A DNA stretch of 5,287 nucleotides from an uncultured Dysosmobacter sp. (GTDB taxonomy: Bacteria; Bacillota; Clostridia; Oscillospirales; Oscillospiraceae), in the NCBI GenBank assembly GCA_934597465.1, contig CAKTSC010000119.1:1-5287 (forward strand), read 5' to 3'. This document shows, piece by piece, positions 5,034-5,287 of this stretch (within the stretch, counting starts at the first letter, position 1; every line of letters begins with the position of its first letter). Both the position numbers and the translations under genes were made by a program. The notes below the pieces were generated by a model. It worked only from the letters and a program-made list of their open reading frames with translations, searched no databases and had not been told where the DNA came from.

Positions 5034-5287
5034 ATGATCCATAAGCTGGCCCGGGCTCTGACCCGGAAACCGAAGCTCATCGCCTTCCTGGCGGTGCTGC
5101 TGCTGATCCCCTCCGCCATCGGCATGGCGGCCACCAAGATCAACTACGACCTTCTCACCTACCTTCCGGAGGAGATGGACTCCTCCCAGGGCATGGAACT
5201 GCTGGAGGAACCCTTCCACATGGCGGCCACCAGCATGCTCATCGTGGAGGATATGCCGGCGGACTACACCAACCGGCTGCTGCGGGA
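5034..5287 (+). CDS. MMPL/RND-superfamily transporter, N-terminal part (3' end outside window)
   Basis: The reading frame is open from ATG 5034 to the window end (84 complete codons). A short basic N-terminus (MIHKLARALTRKPK) leads into one transmembrane helix at about 15-33 (LIAFLAVLLLIPSAIGMAAT). The start of an extracytoplasmic domain follows, with INYDLLTYLPEEMDSSQGME (36-55) and then LLEEPF. A single helix followed by a 'NYDLLxYLP..xxS.xGxxxLEEpF' segment is the usual opening of Firmicutes MMPL-type RND permeases, which are normally 700-1000 residues long, so most of this protein is missing here. AGGGGG (5021-5026) starts on the last base of the preceding stop codon and lies seven bases before the ATG, so translation is probably coupled to the coiled-coil gene. 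Such permeases export lipids, peptides or drugs using the proton gradient; the substrate cannot be inferred here. Confidence 0.87.
   Translation, partial: MIHKLARALTRKPKLIAFLAVLLLIPSAIGMAATKINYDLLTYLPEEMDSSQGMELLEEPFHMAATSMLIVEDMPADYTNRLLR

Noticed and set aside
2466..5219. Very long minus-strand open frame (917 codons) opposite the coiled-coil gene
   Set aside because: Its translation is a low-complexity mix of Gly, Leu, His, Gln and Val with no domain. It runs antisense to a gene with a signal peptide, coiled coils and ordinary codon use. Strong G/C bias at third positions suppresses stops on the opposite strand.

Overview
The window looks like a chromosomal segment of a GC-rich Gram-positive anaerobe. 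The Oscillospirales/Flavonifractor-like Clostridia are the best guess. The grounds are strong AGGAGG-type ribosome binding sites, very GC-rich third codon positions, a TetR regulator with a run of tyrosines after its HTH, and an exported coiled-coil protein paired with an MMPL/RND permease, a pairing typical of Firmicutes. The taxonomic call is an inference from style, not from a marker gene.

Layout: (1) positions 1-335, minus strand, hold the N-terminal 111 residues of a TetR-family repressor whose 3' end lies outside the window. (2) Positions 336-721 are a 386-bp divergent intergenic region, unusually rich in regulatory-looking structure. It has two minus-strand promoter candidates with extended -10 elements, a 21-bp operator-like palindrome, an 11-bp-phased direct repeat (TTAACGGG x2), three 28-bp-phased units built on TTTGRC/GYCAAA half-sites, and one good plus-strand promoter for metK. 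(3) Positions 722-1870 hold a complete metK (S-adenosylmethionine synthetase, 382 aa). (4) Positions 1907-2500 hold a six-helix DUF308/HdeD-like membrane protein. (5) Positions 2559-5021 hold an exported 820-residue coiled-coil protein. (6) From 5034 to the window end lies the N-terminus of an MMPL/RND-superfamily permease.

The four plus-strand genes are closely spaced (36, 58 and 12 nt) with no recognisable terminator between them, so they may form one transcription unit starting at the metK promoter. Genes 4 to 6 read as an envelope module: a small membrane protein, an extracytoplasmic coiled-coil partner and an RND-type permease. The divergent TetR regulator is the natural candidate to control it. 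The odd element is metK, a housekeeping gene placed between the regulator and the putative transport genes.

The most interesting items are the phased repeat array upstream of metK, the palindrome inside the inner TetR promoter, and two features of the exported protein: an internal duplication between its coiled-coil halves, and a magainin-like amphipathic C-terminal helix where a membrane anchor might be expected. I see no RNA genes, CRISPR arrays or mobile elements.
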